This document shows positions 51,583 through 60,826 of a stretch of 64,000 nucleotides of DNA, piece after piece. The stretch lies in assembly GCF_024585285.1 (NCBI RefSeq), contig NZ_CP040755.1, positions 682,001 through 746,000 on the forward strand, written 5' to 3'. Numbering within the stretch: the first letter of the stretch is position 1; each line of letters opens with the position of its first letter. The position numbers were made by a program, and so were the translations under genes. The stretch comes from Colwellia sp. M166. GTDB lineage: Bacteria > Pseudomonadota > Gammaproteobacteria > Enterobacterales > Alteromonadaceae. A model generated the notes under the pieces. That model made no database searches. It had not been told where the DNA came from and saw only the letters and a program-made list of their open reading frames with translations.

Positions 51583-52368
51583 TTAATGACAATTAGCTGT
51601 CAAATAGAAGCTATCTATCGCTCGTGCCAATCCTTCAATAGTATACTCATTTGGCATAATGCTAACGGTTAATCCGGCTTCTAAACACGCCTGATAAGTT
51701 GTTGTTCCAATGGCACAAATAACTGAATTTTTTAAAGCTTTACGGTTATTAGCACTATCTAAAATTGCCGTTAAAGCCATTACTGATGATGGCGATGTAA
51801 AGGCAAAACAGTCAACAGTTTTGGCATTAAATAATGCTTGAGATTGCCTATCAAGGCTGCTACGCAACTCCGTTTTATAAATAATAGGCGCAACTACGTT
51901 ATAACCTTTCTCACTCAGTACATGCTCTAACTTTCGTGCCGCTCTATCACCTTTAGGAAAGAATATTTTTAATCTCTTGCCCGTAACCACAGGGAATAAA
52001 TCAGCTAATGATTCTGCCGTATATAACTCAGGCAACAAATCAACAGTTAAGCCATGCTCAGCCAATTGTCGAGCAACTACGGGGCCTACTGCACAGGTTT
52101 TTATGGCTTTTAGTTGTGCACTGCTTATGCCCAACGTTTTCAGATATGCAATAGTTTCAATTACTGCATATTGAGAAGTAAAAATTAAATAGTCACTGCT
52201 TAACACCTGTGTAAAGTCAGCTTGCAGTTGTTGATTTTTTTCAACCGCTGTTATATCAAATACCGGACAAGCAATAACCGTGAATCGCTCTAAGGGCAAA
52301 ACATTAACAGCACTTTTAAGTTTTGAATATTCTCGACTAAACAATACATTAATAGGTGAATCCGCCAT
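51583..52368 (-). CDS. Uroporphyrinogen-III synthase family (HemD-like) protein
   Basis: 261 residues with the two-lobe HemD pattern: DYLIFTSQYAVIETIAYL, KTCAVGPVVARQLAEHGLTVDLLP, YTAESLADLF, KIFFPKGDRAARKLEHVL, DCFAFTSPSSVMALTAIL and CAIGTTTYQACLEAG. HemD makes uroporphyrinogen III from hydroxymethylbilane. In relatives hemD usually follows hemC, which is absent here, so this may be the main enzyme at an unusual site or a second copy. It starts one base after the stop of the small upstream gene. Confidence 0.8.
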   Translation of the reverse strand: MADSPINVLFSREYSKLKSAVNVLPLERFTVIACPVFDITAVEKNQQLQADFTQVLSSDYLIFTSQYAVIETIAYLKTLGISSAQLKAIKTCAVGPVVARQLAEHGLTVDLLPELYTAESLADLFPVVTGKRLKIFFPKGDRAARKLEHVLSEKGYNVVAPIIYKTELRSSLDRQSQALFNAKTVDCFAFTSPSSVMALTAILDSANNRKALKNSVICAIGTTTYQACLEAGLTVSIMPNEYTIEGLARAIDSFYLTANCH

Positions 52369-52369
52369 G

Positions 52370-52582
52370 CTATTGCCTTTTTATCGCCTGTGAAATTGCA
52401 TTAATGAGTTTAACAGCAACGAACTCTTCATATGAATCGACTGGATCAAAGTGTCGAGCATATAACAATTCTATTGTTTCCAATCTAGCATTAACTTGCA
52501 AAAGCAGGTCTTGGTTTTCATTATTCATATTTTCGATTAACTCAAAGGTTTGATAGAGATAATCCCAAAAATTATTATGCAT
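52370..52582 (-). CDS. Small protein of unknown function coupled to the HemD-like gene
   Basis: 70 residues, acidic, predicted mostly helical (NFWDYLYQTFELIENMNNEN and QVNARLETIELLYARHFDPV). No signal peptide or membrane segment, and no family I recognise. GAGAG lies about seven bases before the ATG. The stop codon ends one base before the HemD-like ATG, which indicates translational coupling. This coupling is the main reason to accept it as a real gene. Confidence 0.65.
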   Translation of the reverse strand: MHNNFWDYLYQTFELIENMNNENQDLLLQVNARLETIELLYARHFDPVDSYEEFVAVKLINAISQAIKRQ

Positions 52583-53081
52583 ATCATTCTCTCAATCTCG
52601 AACTGAGGTATCAAAATCAAGCCAAGTTAACAGTAATAAAGTAAGCTATATTTGTGATGATGGTATTAGTTCAAGCGTTATTTGCTGGGGATGGACGACT
52701 AAGTAAAAGTAGCGCTTAGTCGTCCTTAAATGGGAAAGGCGCGAACAGGCATCATCCATATAATGGACAACTTCGCAACTAAGTTAGTAATTTGAATATA
52801 TGACATAATTAACATCCAATAATCGTAACATAGACCATTATTGTTTCCAACAATGATTAAGCCTCGGTATACCTTCTTTATTGAGACTAATTAATTAAAA
52901 TTCAAGTCATTATTAATAATACCATCACAAAGTATATCAAACTATGCTGACTTAACGCTCCGCTGCTTCCCCCCAGATTTTACTGCATTTGCATATGGTT
53001 TTTTCTATCTAAACAGCTAAGTGAGCACTCAGCGTAATACTATATCAGCATATATTCACGCGACTGTAGCTGGTAATTCTA
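52583..53081. other. Intergenic region between the HemD-like operon and ybdG
   Basis: About 500 bp, AT-rich, no gene. Contains a perfect 11-bp hairpin GGACGACTAAG (52693-52703) / CTTAGTCGTCC (52715-52725). It has no T-tract on either strand, so not a standard terminator. Confidence 0.45.
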
Positions 53082-54353
53082 TTATTTAGCTAACAACCTA
53101 ATATCATTACCCGTAGGTGATTCATGAACTCTCAGTGAGAATGCTGGTAGTACGGCAATAATGTGGTCAAAAATATCAGATTGAATATCCTCATAAGCAT
53201 TCCAACTGGTAGTATTCGTGAAAGCATAAACTTGCATAGGTAAGCCATTGCAAGTCGGCTCTAATTGTCTCACTATCAAGGTCATACCTTGATGAATATC
53301 GGGATGGTTTTTCAAGAATGATACTAAATATTGCCTGAAGGTTCCGACATTAGTTAACCGTCGACCATTTTGTAGAACACTCATATCAACTTTTTTATCG
53401 ATATTGTCTTTTTCAATAACTGATACTTTGCTCGCGAGATAGTCACTTAATAAGTGTGCTTTTTTCAGTTCCCCAAGCTGCTGGTTATCTAAAAAACAAA
53501 CGCTACTCATTTCTAAATGAATACTGCGCTTAATTCTTCTGCCTCCTGATTCAGACATGCCCCGCCAATTTTTAAATGAATCAGAAATAAGCGCATAAGT
53601 CGGAATAGTGGTGATTGTTTTATCCCAGTTTCTTACTTTTACGGTGGTTAGTGCTATATCTACCACATCGCCATCCGCGCCATATTTAGGCATTTCAAGC
53701 CAATCACCGACTGCAAGCATGTTATTAGCTGATAACTGTATACCGGCAACTAAGCCTAAAATAGGATCTTTAAATACCAACAACAGCACGGCAGATAAAG
53801 CACCTAAACCACTGAGTAAGATTAACGGTGATTTGTCCATCAGCAGCGACACTGCAAGAATACCGGTTAATACACTGGCAATAAGTTTAATGGTTTGTAA
53901 AAGCCCCCTGAGAGGAAACGGCACCCGATTGGAGCGTTTATCGGATATAGCTTGGAAGATATCTAGTAGCGTAAATAATGACAATAACGAAAATATAATG
54001 ATCCATTGATCAGTTACCACTTTAACAACATGTAAAAAAAACGCTTCTTTTACCAGCCAAAGATTAGCTTGAATCACAATAACAGCGCCCTGAAAGGCAA
54101 AGGAAATTCGTCTTACCAAGCATAGCACTAACTTAGCGGTGTAACTTTTCTCAGGCTGATCACTTTCTAAAGTCAAAAAATGGCCTTTGAGGAACTGCTT
54201 GGCTAATGCTTTTAATATAAAATGCAGCGCTACGGCAAAAATGGCAATCCATAAAAGTACTAATATGTCATACCACAATATAGAACTACCGGGTAAATAC
54301 TGTTCAAACCAAGCTAATAGAAAGTCTCTCAAATATGCTCTTGTTTGTGTCAT
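53082..54353 (-). CDS. ybdG: MscS-family mechanosensitive channel, YbdG type
   Basis: 423 residues. Several transmembrane helices (about 25-50, 75-95, 105-135, 150-190). The pore/beta-domain block GLVAGIQLSANNMLAVGDWLEMPKYGADGDVVDIALTTVKVRNWD is followed by SFKNWRGMSESGGRRIKRSI. These are near-identical to the matching parts of Escherichia coli YbdG (MscM), a channel that opens under mild hypo-osmotic stress. The C-terminus ends ESPTGNDIRLLAK, also as in YbdG. Single gene. Confidence 0.93.
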   Translation of the reverse strand: MTQTRAYLRDFLLAWFEQYLPGSSILWYDILVLLWIAIFAVALHFILKALAKQFLKGHFLTLESDQPEKSYTAKLVLCLVRRISFAFQGAVIVIQANLWLVKEAFFLHVVKVVTDQWIIIFSLLSLFTLLDIFQAISDKRSNRVPFPLRGLLQTIKLIASVLTGILAVSLLMDKSPLILLSGLGALSAVLLLVFKDPILGLVAGIQLSANNMLAVGDWLEMPKYGADGDVVDIALTTVKVRNWDKTITTIPTYALISDSFKNWRGMSESGGRRIKRSIHLEMSSVCFLDNQQLGELKKAHLLSDYLASKVSVIEKDNIDKKVDMSVLQNGRRLTNVGTFRQYLVSFLKNHPDIHQGMTLIVRQLEPTCNGLPMQVYAFTNTTSWNAYEDIQSDIFDHIIAVLPAFSLRVHESPTGNDIRLLAK

Positions 54354-54504
54354 TATATTTTACTCTTGCTCAAATATGAATGATAAAGCTGATGTTTTTA
54401 GTACTAGCCTATCTTCATATTATAAATGTATAAACCCAACGAATATACTATCAAACACCAGCCAAGGTGTTGATATTATTAAGTCAGTTAAGCAAATAAT
54501 GAAA

Positions 54505-54536
54505 AACAAAAAAGGCCTTTCAACAGAAAGACCTTA
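54505..54536 (-). terminator. Rho-independent terminator of pyrD
   Basis: Minus strand: AAGGTCTTTC (54535-54526), loop of four, GAAAGGCCTT (54521-54512) with one G-T pair, then TTTTGTTTTTC. Confidence 0.85.
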
Positions 54537-54597
54537 AATCATCATAGCATTAGACATGACTTGTTATCGTGTTTAATGATGGCGGAAGCGCTTGGTA

Positions 54598-55611
54598 TTA
54601 CTTCAATGTATGAACAATTTCTTTAATTAATTTAGGGCCTTGGTAAATAAAACCCGTATACACTTGCACTAGCTTTGCACCCGCTGCTATTTTTTCTTCT
54701 GCATCAGCACCAGAAGCAATGCCACCAACGCCAATAATAGGCAAGTTATTATCAAGTGCTTTCGAAAGCAATTTAATAACCTCAGTACTTTTATCTTTTA
54801 CTGGCGCGCCACTCAAGCCGCCTTGCTCATTGCCAAAGGCTAAATGGGCAACCTTATCTCGAGCTAATGTCGTGTTAGTCGCAATAACACCATCAATATT
54901 ATTAGCAATTAAACTCTCAGCAATTGATTCGACTTCATCAGCATTTAAATCTGGTGCTATTTTTACCGCAACAGGAATATATTTACCAAATTTATCTGCT
55001 AATGACCTTTGCTCAGCTTTTAATGCCGATAATAATTCATTTAATGCTTCACCATATTGTAATGAACGTAAACCTGGGGTGTTCGGTGATGAGATATTCA
55101 CCGTAATATAACTAGCAAAATCATAAACCTTACGCATGCAGTGTATATAGTCATCTTTAGCATTCTCATCTGGTGTGTCTTTATTTTTACCGATGTTAAT
55201 ACCTAAAACACCTTGGTATTTTGCTTTAATAACTTGATCAACTAGATAATCAACACCTTTATTGTTAAAGCCCATACGGTTAATGATGGCATTCGCTTCG
55301 GGCAGTCTGAAAATTCTAGGTTTATCATTACCCGGTTGAGGTCTTGGTGTTACGGTACCTATTTCAATAAAACCAAAACCTAATGCTTCAAAGGCTTTAA
55401 TACATTCACCATTTTTATCCAAACCAGCAGCAAGACCAACAGGGTTAGGAAACTTAATACCCATAACTTCGACCGGTTTATCAGGTATTGTTTGCTTATA
55501 AAGCATATTAAGCGGTGTAGCGCCGGTTGCTTTAAAACCTTTAATCGACAACTCGTGAATTGCTTCTGGATCAAATTTAAAAAACACTTTACGAATAGCT
55601 GAATAAAACAT
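54598..55611 (-). CDS. pyrD: Dihydroorotate dehydrogenase (quinone)
   Basis: 337 residues, class 2 membrane-associated type. N-terminal quinone-site helices ([20 protein letters not shown]), FMN-binding [17 protein letters not shown], catalytic Ser in [15 protein letters not shown], and [20 protein letters not shown] near the C-terminus. Fourth step of pyrimidine synthesis. Single gene with its own terminator; the glutamate dehydrogenase terminator separates it from the gene upstream. Confidence 0.97.
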   Translation of the reverse strand: MFYSAIRKVFFKFDPEAIHELSIKGFKATGATPLNMLYKQTIPDKPVEVMGIKFPNPVGLAAGLDKNGECIKAFEALGFGFIEIGTVTPRPQPGNDKPRIFRLPEANAIINRMGFNNKGVDYLVDQVIKAKYQGVLGINIGKNKDTPDENAKDDYIHCMRKVYDFASYITVNISSPNTPGLRSLQYGEALNELLSALKAEQRSLADKFGKYIPVAVKIAPDLNADEVESIAESLIANNIDGVIATNTTLARDKVAHLAFGNEQGGLSGAPVKDKSTEVIKLLSKALDNNLPIIGVGGIASGADAEEKIAAGAKLVQVYTGFIYQGPKLIKEIVHTLK

Positions 55612-55675
55612 AGTACCTCTTTAACTTAATTAAATACTGAACGTTCATAGAGATCATATGAACATCAATTTGAAG

Positions 55676-55704
55676 ACAAAAAAATCCCCGCTCATAGCGG
55701 GGAT
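55676..55704 (-). terminator. Rho-independent terminator after the glutamate dehydrogenase gene
   Basis: Minus strand: ATCCCCGC, loop of five, GCGGGGAT, then a run of T; lies just past the stop at 55713. Confidence 0.93.
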
Positions 55705-55712
55705 CTTAACAC

Positions 55713-58700
55713 TTAATTCACTGGGTCGCAGTGTAAACTTAACAACATTAGTTCTCGTAGTGCTACCGAGAATTTAGCAAACTCATGAGTTTGACCAATT
55801 CTAAAATCAGCCAAAATATGCTGCCAACGCTCAAGTGGCTGAGCACTATCAGCAAACCAAGTTTCTAACATTTCATCAACATCAGTTGAGCCTTTATTAC
55901 CACGTAATATCACTGACGTTAATGAACGTTGCTGCCAATCAAGCTCTTCTCTGAATGACGCTCTGGCAAGCGCTTGCCAGTGATTAGAGACAGGTTGAGA
56001 AGTAATTTGGTCTAAGAACCAATGTAATTCCAATCTTGCACCCAATTTAAAATATAGATCGGTCGCAAGTTCAGTTGACACATCTTCAGATTTTGTAATT
56101 TCAGCTAAATCCATCACTGAGAATAATGTACTCAGCAGTGAAATTCTCAAGGCTACCGACTTAGGCGCACCGGCTTTAATTAAATCATCTTCCACACGTT
56201 TAATTTGCGTGGCTTCATCTTCAACCATATAGCTAGTTATATTGTTTGAAAGCTCAGCAAATGTTGCATGATAAAATTCAATTGACTCTGCAATGTTTAA
56301 CGACTTATTACGGTGACGTAAGAACCAACGCGTTGCACGACGTACTGTTCTGCGTAATTGAAATAACATTTCAGTTTGAATTGCAGTAGAGATTTTATTA
56401 TCTAAATCGCTGATCTGTTTCCAAATGTCTGATAATTCAAACACTGCACTTGCCATCGCATAACAATTAGCAATTTCAGAGGTTGTGGCCCCCGTTTCTT
56501 CCCTCATGCGATTAACAAAGTTAAAGCCCATATCATTACCAATGTTATTGGCTAATTTAGTGGCAATAATCTCAGCTCGTAGTGGATGATCTTGCATTTG
56601 CGCACTGTAGTTATCTTGCAACTGCTTTGGAAACGCTTCAATTAACAAGCTTTGATGAAATTCATTATCAGTAATTTCAGGGCAAACAAGCTCTTCTTTT
56701 AACACCATTTTACTATAAGCAAGTAAGACCGAAAGCTCTGGACGTGTTAAACCTTTACCTAAAGCCAAACGTTCGGCAATTTCTTCATCACTTGGAATAA
56801 ATTCTAATGCTCTATCTAACTTACCTGCACGCTCTAATTCAGTAATAAATTGTGCTTGCTCTTTTAATGCGCTACCGCCACGTAATTCTGTGATTGAAAG
56901 CGAATGCGTTTGACGATAACAATCTTCAATAACAATATCACCGACTTCATCAGTCATATCATAAAGAATTTTATTACGCTGTTTAACCGTTAAGTCACCA
57001 TTTTGCACTAAACCGTTCAGTAAAACTTTAATATTTACTTCATTATCAGAGCAATCGACACCACCGGCATTATCAACGAAATCAGCATTAATTCTGCCGC
57101 CTTTCGCAGCAAATTCAATACGACCTAAATGCGTTAAGCCTAAGTTACCGCCTTCACCAACCACTTTAGCTTGTAGCTCTACACCATTAATACGCAGTGA
57201 ATCGTTAGCGCGATCTCCGACTTCTAAATGAGTCTCTTTAGAGCCTTTAACGTATGTGCCGATGCCACCATTCCACAACAAATCAACTTTCATCTTCAAT
57301 AAAGCCTGAATTAAGTCATTAGGCGCCATGGATTGTTTTTGCGTGCCAATCATTTTCTTAATTTGCGGCGTCAACTTGATTGACTTAGCAGAGCGATTGA
57401 ATAAACCACCGCCTTCAGATACTAATGACATATCAAAGTCTTCCCAAGAACAACCTGGAAGATTAAATAAACGTTCACGTTCGACATAAGTAGTCGCGGC
57501 ATCTGGCGTTGGATCAATAAAGATATGTAAGTGGTTAAACGCAGCTTGTAAACGAATATGTTTTGATAACAACATACCATTACCAAACACATCGCCTGCC
57601 ATATCGCCGATACCAACAACGGTAAAGTCAGTGGTTTGGCAATCAATATCCATTTCACGGAAATGGCGTTTAACAGATTCCCAAGCACCTCGAGCAGTAA
57701 TGCCCATACCTTTATGGTCGTAGCCTACACTGCCACCTGAGGCAAAAGCATCGCCTAACCAAAAATTAAATTCATCGGAAATACTGTTGGCAATATCAGA
57801 AAAAGTTGCCGTGCCTTTATCAGCTGCTACCACTAAATACGGGTCATCTTCATCATGACGCACAACATTTACCGGTGGTACAATTTCACCGGCAACAATA
57901 TTATCAGTAATATCTAATAAGCCACGAATAAAGGTGCGGTAACACTCTTTGCCCGCTTCAAAAATTGCATTTCTATCGCCATTAGGTAACTGCTTACAAA
58001 CAAAACCACCTTTTGCGCCAACGGGCACAATAACCGTGTTTTTAACTTGTTGTGCTTTAACTAGACCTAATACTTCAGTGCGGAAGTCTTCACGGCGGTC
58101 AGACCAACGCAAGCCACCACGAGCAACTTTACCACCACGTAAATGTACACCTTCAACTTGCGGTGAATAAACAAATATTTCAAACTTAGGCAGCGGCAAA
58201 GGCACATCTGTAATTTGCGCTGGTAAAATCTTAAATGAAATATAAGACTTCTCACCTGTTTCAGGATGCGGTTGAAAGTAGTTAGTACGGATAGTCGCGT
58301 TTATCATTTCAACAAAGCGACGAATAATGCGATCGTCATCTAAGTTGGCAACACTATCAAGTGAAGATTCAACGCTGGTAAGTACTTTCTCTATCGCTTT
58401 TTCATTGATTTTTTTAGCCGGAGAGAAACGTAAATTAAATAATTTAATTAATAATTTAGCAATACTCGGGTAGCGTGCAAACGTATCTTCAATGTAGTTT
58501 TGGCTAAAAGTACCACCAATTTGACGCTCATATTTAGCATAAGCACGTACTATAGATACCTCACGACCACCAAGCTCAGCACCTAGAATAAGTCGGTTAA
58601 AACCATCATCTTCTAATCGTCCAGACCATACTTTTGCAAAAGCATCTTGAAATAAACTTTGTACTATTTCTAAGTTAAACTTACCTTTACCAGTTAGTAA

Positions 58701-60557
58701 CATCGAGAAGTCTAAAATCCAATAAACTTCACCATTTTCAGTTTTAACTGCATAAGGACTTTCACCGATAACACGTAGGCCGAAGTTTTCCAACATCGGT
58801 AAAACATCAGATAAATGTAATGGCTCACCTGAGTGAAATAGCTTTAATTTTACAAAGCGGCTATCAGCATCTTCTTCTTGTGGCTGATAAAACAACATTT
58901 CTAATTGGTTATCTGCAGATAAAGCTTCAAATTTTTCAATATCTACAATGGCAGTACCTGGAAGTACTTCATCTTTGTAAGCTTGTGGAAAACTCGCATA
59001 TTTACGGCTTAATGCCTTGCCTTTCGCTTCACCTTTATGCGAATTTAAGGCGTCGGCCAGATTATCATCCCAACTGCGCGCTGCATGATTTAAGTTCTTT
59101 TCTATTTCTTTCACATTAATGTCTGCTTTTGTCGAGTTAACTCTAACGATATAGTGTGTACGTGCTTGCGCTGATTCTGAAAAGTAAGTGGTAAACTCTA
59201 CTTCTTCTTTACTACCTAACGCCTCTTGTAGTAACTTTTGAGTGTTAATACGTAATGCCGTGTTATAGCGCTCACGTGGCACATAAACCATACAAGAATA
59301 AAAACGATCAAAGGCATCTCGGCGCATAAACAAGCCAGAATAATCTCGCTCTTGCATTTGAAATATACCCATAACATTTTTCAATAGCTCATTCGGCGAA
59401 CTTTGTAAAATTTCATCTCTTGGGTAAGTTTCTAAAATATTGATTAAGGCTTTATAAGCATGCGTACCCTTAGCAAAGCCTGAGTCGTTGCAAACACCGA
59501 TAACTTTAGATTTAATTAATGGTAAATCTAATGCGCTATTGGTGTAATAAGCTGAGCCAAATAAACCAACAAAGCGTTCTTCACCAATCACATTGCCTTT
59601 TTCATCAAAACGTTTAACGCCAATATAATCAAGATGCGCTGGACGATGAACACGTGATTTAGCATTGGTTTTGGTTAAAATAAGTAAGTTGCTGCCTAAA
59701 GCAATTTTTCGCGCCGATTCACTTAAACTAGAAATAAGACGTTCTTTACTACCGTCATACTGATTCATTAGACCTAAGCTAGATTCAACGTCAGTCGACA
59801 AGGCCATATCGCCTTCTAAGATTTTAATATGGTAAGAGCGATAGCCAAGCAAGGTAAAGTTGTCTGCCAACATCCATTCTAAAAAGCTAATGCTATCTTG
59901 ATGCTCTGCTTTTGAACAAGGTAGCGCTTTCGCTTGTTTAACTTCTTTGATGACACTACGTAAACGCGCTTGCATTGGCTGCCAGTCATTAACCGTCACG
60001 GCAATATCACTCACCACTGAATGTAGTTCTTTAGTAATATTCGATAATACTTTCGCGTCATTTTGACGATCTATTTCAATAAAAAATACCGTTTCAACAG
60101 ACGTTGATTTAAATGACTGATCAGCAGCGGCGGAAAGCTGTTTAATATTTTTACTACGATCACGAATAATTTTTATTGGCGAATTGAGCATTAAGTGTGG
60201 CGTAAGATTTAGTCGACTTAACGCAATGCGTACAGAGTCAACTAAAAAAGGCATGTCTCGGACAATTATTTCAATAATTGTATGGCTTGATTTCCAACCG
60301 TTTTTTGATACCTGTGGGTTAAATACCTTGATCACAGGTTTATCATCTTGATGATCGTTTAATGTGTTCCAAAGACTTAGTGTGGCACCGTACATGTCGC
60401 TGTCATTTCTATGATCTAAATCTAAGGTTGAAATATTCTTATAAAGCAGCTCAGCAAATTGTTTCACAAGAGGAGCTGTTGCCGCAGGAACTTTTTGTTG
60501 TATTAACTGTGCTACGTTCGAAAGTATCACAGAGGGTAAACCGTCTACTAACGCCAT
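55713..60557 (-). CDS. NAD-specific glutamate dehydrogenase, 180-kDa class
   Basis: 1614 residues, the normal size of the large GDH-2 class. A long N-terminal regulatory region with ACT-like parts (about 1-700) precedes the catalytic core. The core shows KVARGGLRWSDRREDFRTEVLGL, VKNTVIVPVGAKGGFVCK (catalytic Lys region), GIGDMAGDVFGNGML and EGGNLGLTHLGRIEF. It converts glutamate to 2-oxoglutarate with NAD, a catabolic role. The start ATG is preceded by AAAAAGGC. Ordinary single gene with its own terminator. Confidence 0.96.
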   Translation of the reverse strand: MALVDGLPSVILSNVAQLIQQKVPAATAPLVKQFAELLYKNISTLDLDHRNDSDMYGATLSLWNTLNDHQDDKPVIKVFNPQVSKNGWKSSHTIIEIIVRDMPFLVDSVRIALSRLNLTPHLMLNSPIKIIRDRSKNIKQLSAAADQSFKSTSVETVFFIEIDRQNDAKVLSNITKELHSVVSDIAVTVNDWQPMQARLRSVIKEVKQAKALPCSKAEHQDSISFLEWMLADNFTLLGYRSYHIKILEGDMALSTDVESSLGLMNQYDGSKERLISSLSESARKIALGSNLLILTKTNAKSRVHRPAHLDYIGVKRFDEKGNVIGEERFVGLFGSAYYTNSALDLPLIKSKVIGVCNDSGFAKGTHAYKALINILETYPRDEILQSSPNELLKNVMGIFQMQERDYSGLFMRRDAFDRFYSCMVYVPRERYNTALRINTQKLLQEALGSKEEVEFTTYFSESAQARTHYIVRVNSTKADINVKEIEKNLNHAARSWDDNLADALNSHKGEAKGKALSRKYASFPQAYKDEVLPGTAIVDIEKFEALSADNQLEMLFYQPQEEDADSRFVKLKLFHSGEPLHLSDVLPMLENFGLRVIGESPYAVKTENGEVYWILDFSMLLTGKGKFNLEIVQSLFQDAFAKVWSGRLEDDGFNRLILGAELGGREVSIVRAYAKYERQIGGTFSQNYIEDTFARYPSIAKLLIKLFNLRFSPAKKINEKAIEKVLTSVESSLDSVANLDDDRIIRRFVEMINATIRTNYFQPHPETGEKSYISFKILPAQITDVPLPLPKFEIFVYSPQVEGVHLRGGKVARGGLRWSDRREDFRTEVLGLVKAQQVKNTVIVPVGAKGGFVCKQLPNGDRNAIFEAGKECYRTFIRGLLDITDNIVAGEIVPPVNVVRHDEDDPYLVVAADKGTATFSDIANSISDEFNFWLGDAFASGGSVGYDHKGMGITARGAWESVKRHFREMDIDCQTTDFTVVGIGDMAGDVFGNGMLLSKHIRLQAAFNHLHIFIDPTPDAATTYVERERLFNLPGCSWEDFDMSLVSEGGGLFNRSAKSIKLTPQIKKMIGTQKQSMAPNDLIQALLKMKVDLLWNGGIGTYVKGSKETHLEVGDRANDSLRINGVELQAKVVGEGGNLGLTHLGRIEFAAKGGRINADFVDNAGGVDCSDNEVNIKVLLNGLVQNGDLTVKQRNKILYDMTDEVGDIVIEDCYRQTHSLSITELRGGSALKEQAQFITELERAGKLDRALEFIPSDEEIAERLALGKGLTRPELSVLLAYSKMVLKEELVCPEITDNEFHQSLLIEAFPKQLQDNYSAQMQDHPLRAEIIATKLANNIGNDMGFNFVNRMREETGATTSEIANCYAMASAVFELSDIWKQISDLDNKISTAIQTEMLFQLRRTVRRATRWFLRHRNKSLNIAESIEFYHATFAELSNNITSYMVEDEATQIKRVEDDLIKAGAPKSVALRISLLSTLFSVMDLAEITKSEDVSTELATDLYFKLGARLELHWFLDQITSQPVSNHWQALARASFREELDWQQRSLTSVILRGNKGSTDVDEMLETWFADSAQPLERWQHILADFRIGQTHEFAKFSVALRELMLLSLHCDPVN

Positions 60558-60762
60558 GCCTTTTTCCTTTTTGGATAAAACGCTTGAAATGATTATTATA
60601 TTTTTAGTCTTTTGATTCTTTTTACTAAGAATAGACTATGGGGCGATCATATTAACTATCTTAAGGGATTGCGAGCACTATTTTAGATATATTACTTTAA
60701 AAATTGTGCATTTATGTAACTGGCTTGAGGACATTTTTTATTTATTCATTAGTTATAAATAG

Positions 60763-60784
60763 AAAATGACCTTTCGGTCATTTT
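60763..60784 (-). terminator. Rho-independent terminator of the RND/MMPL exporter gene
   Basis: AAAATGACC (60763-60771) and GGTCATTTT (60776-60784) around a four-base loop, with T runs on the minus strand after the stem. Sits between the exporter stop and the glutamate dehydrogenase start. Confidence 0.75.
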
Positions 60785-60826
60785 CTTGTTTATTTATGCA
60801 CTATTATTTTTTGATTTAATTAGCAT

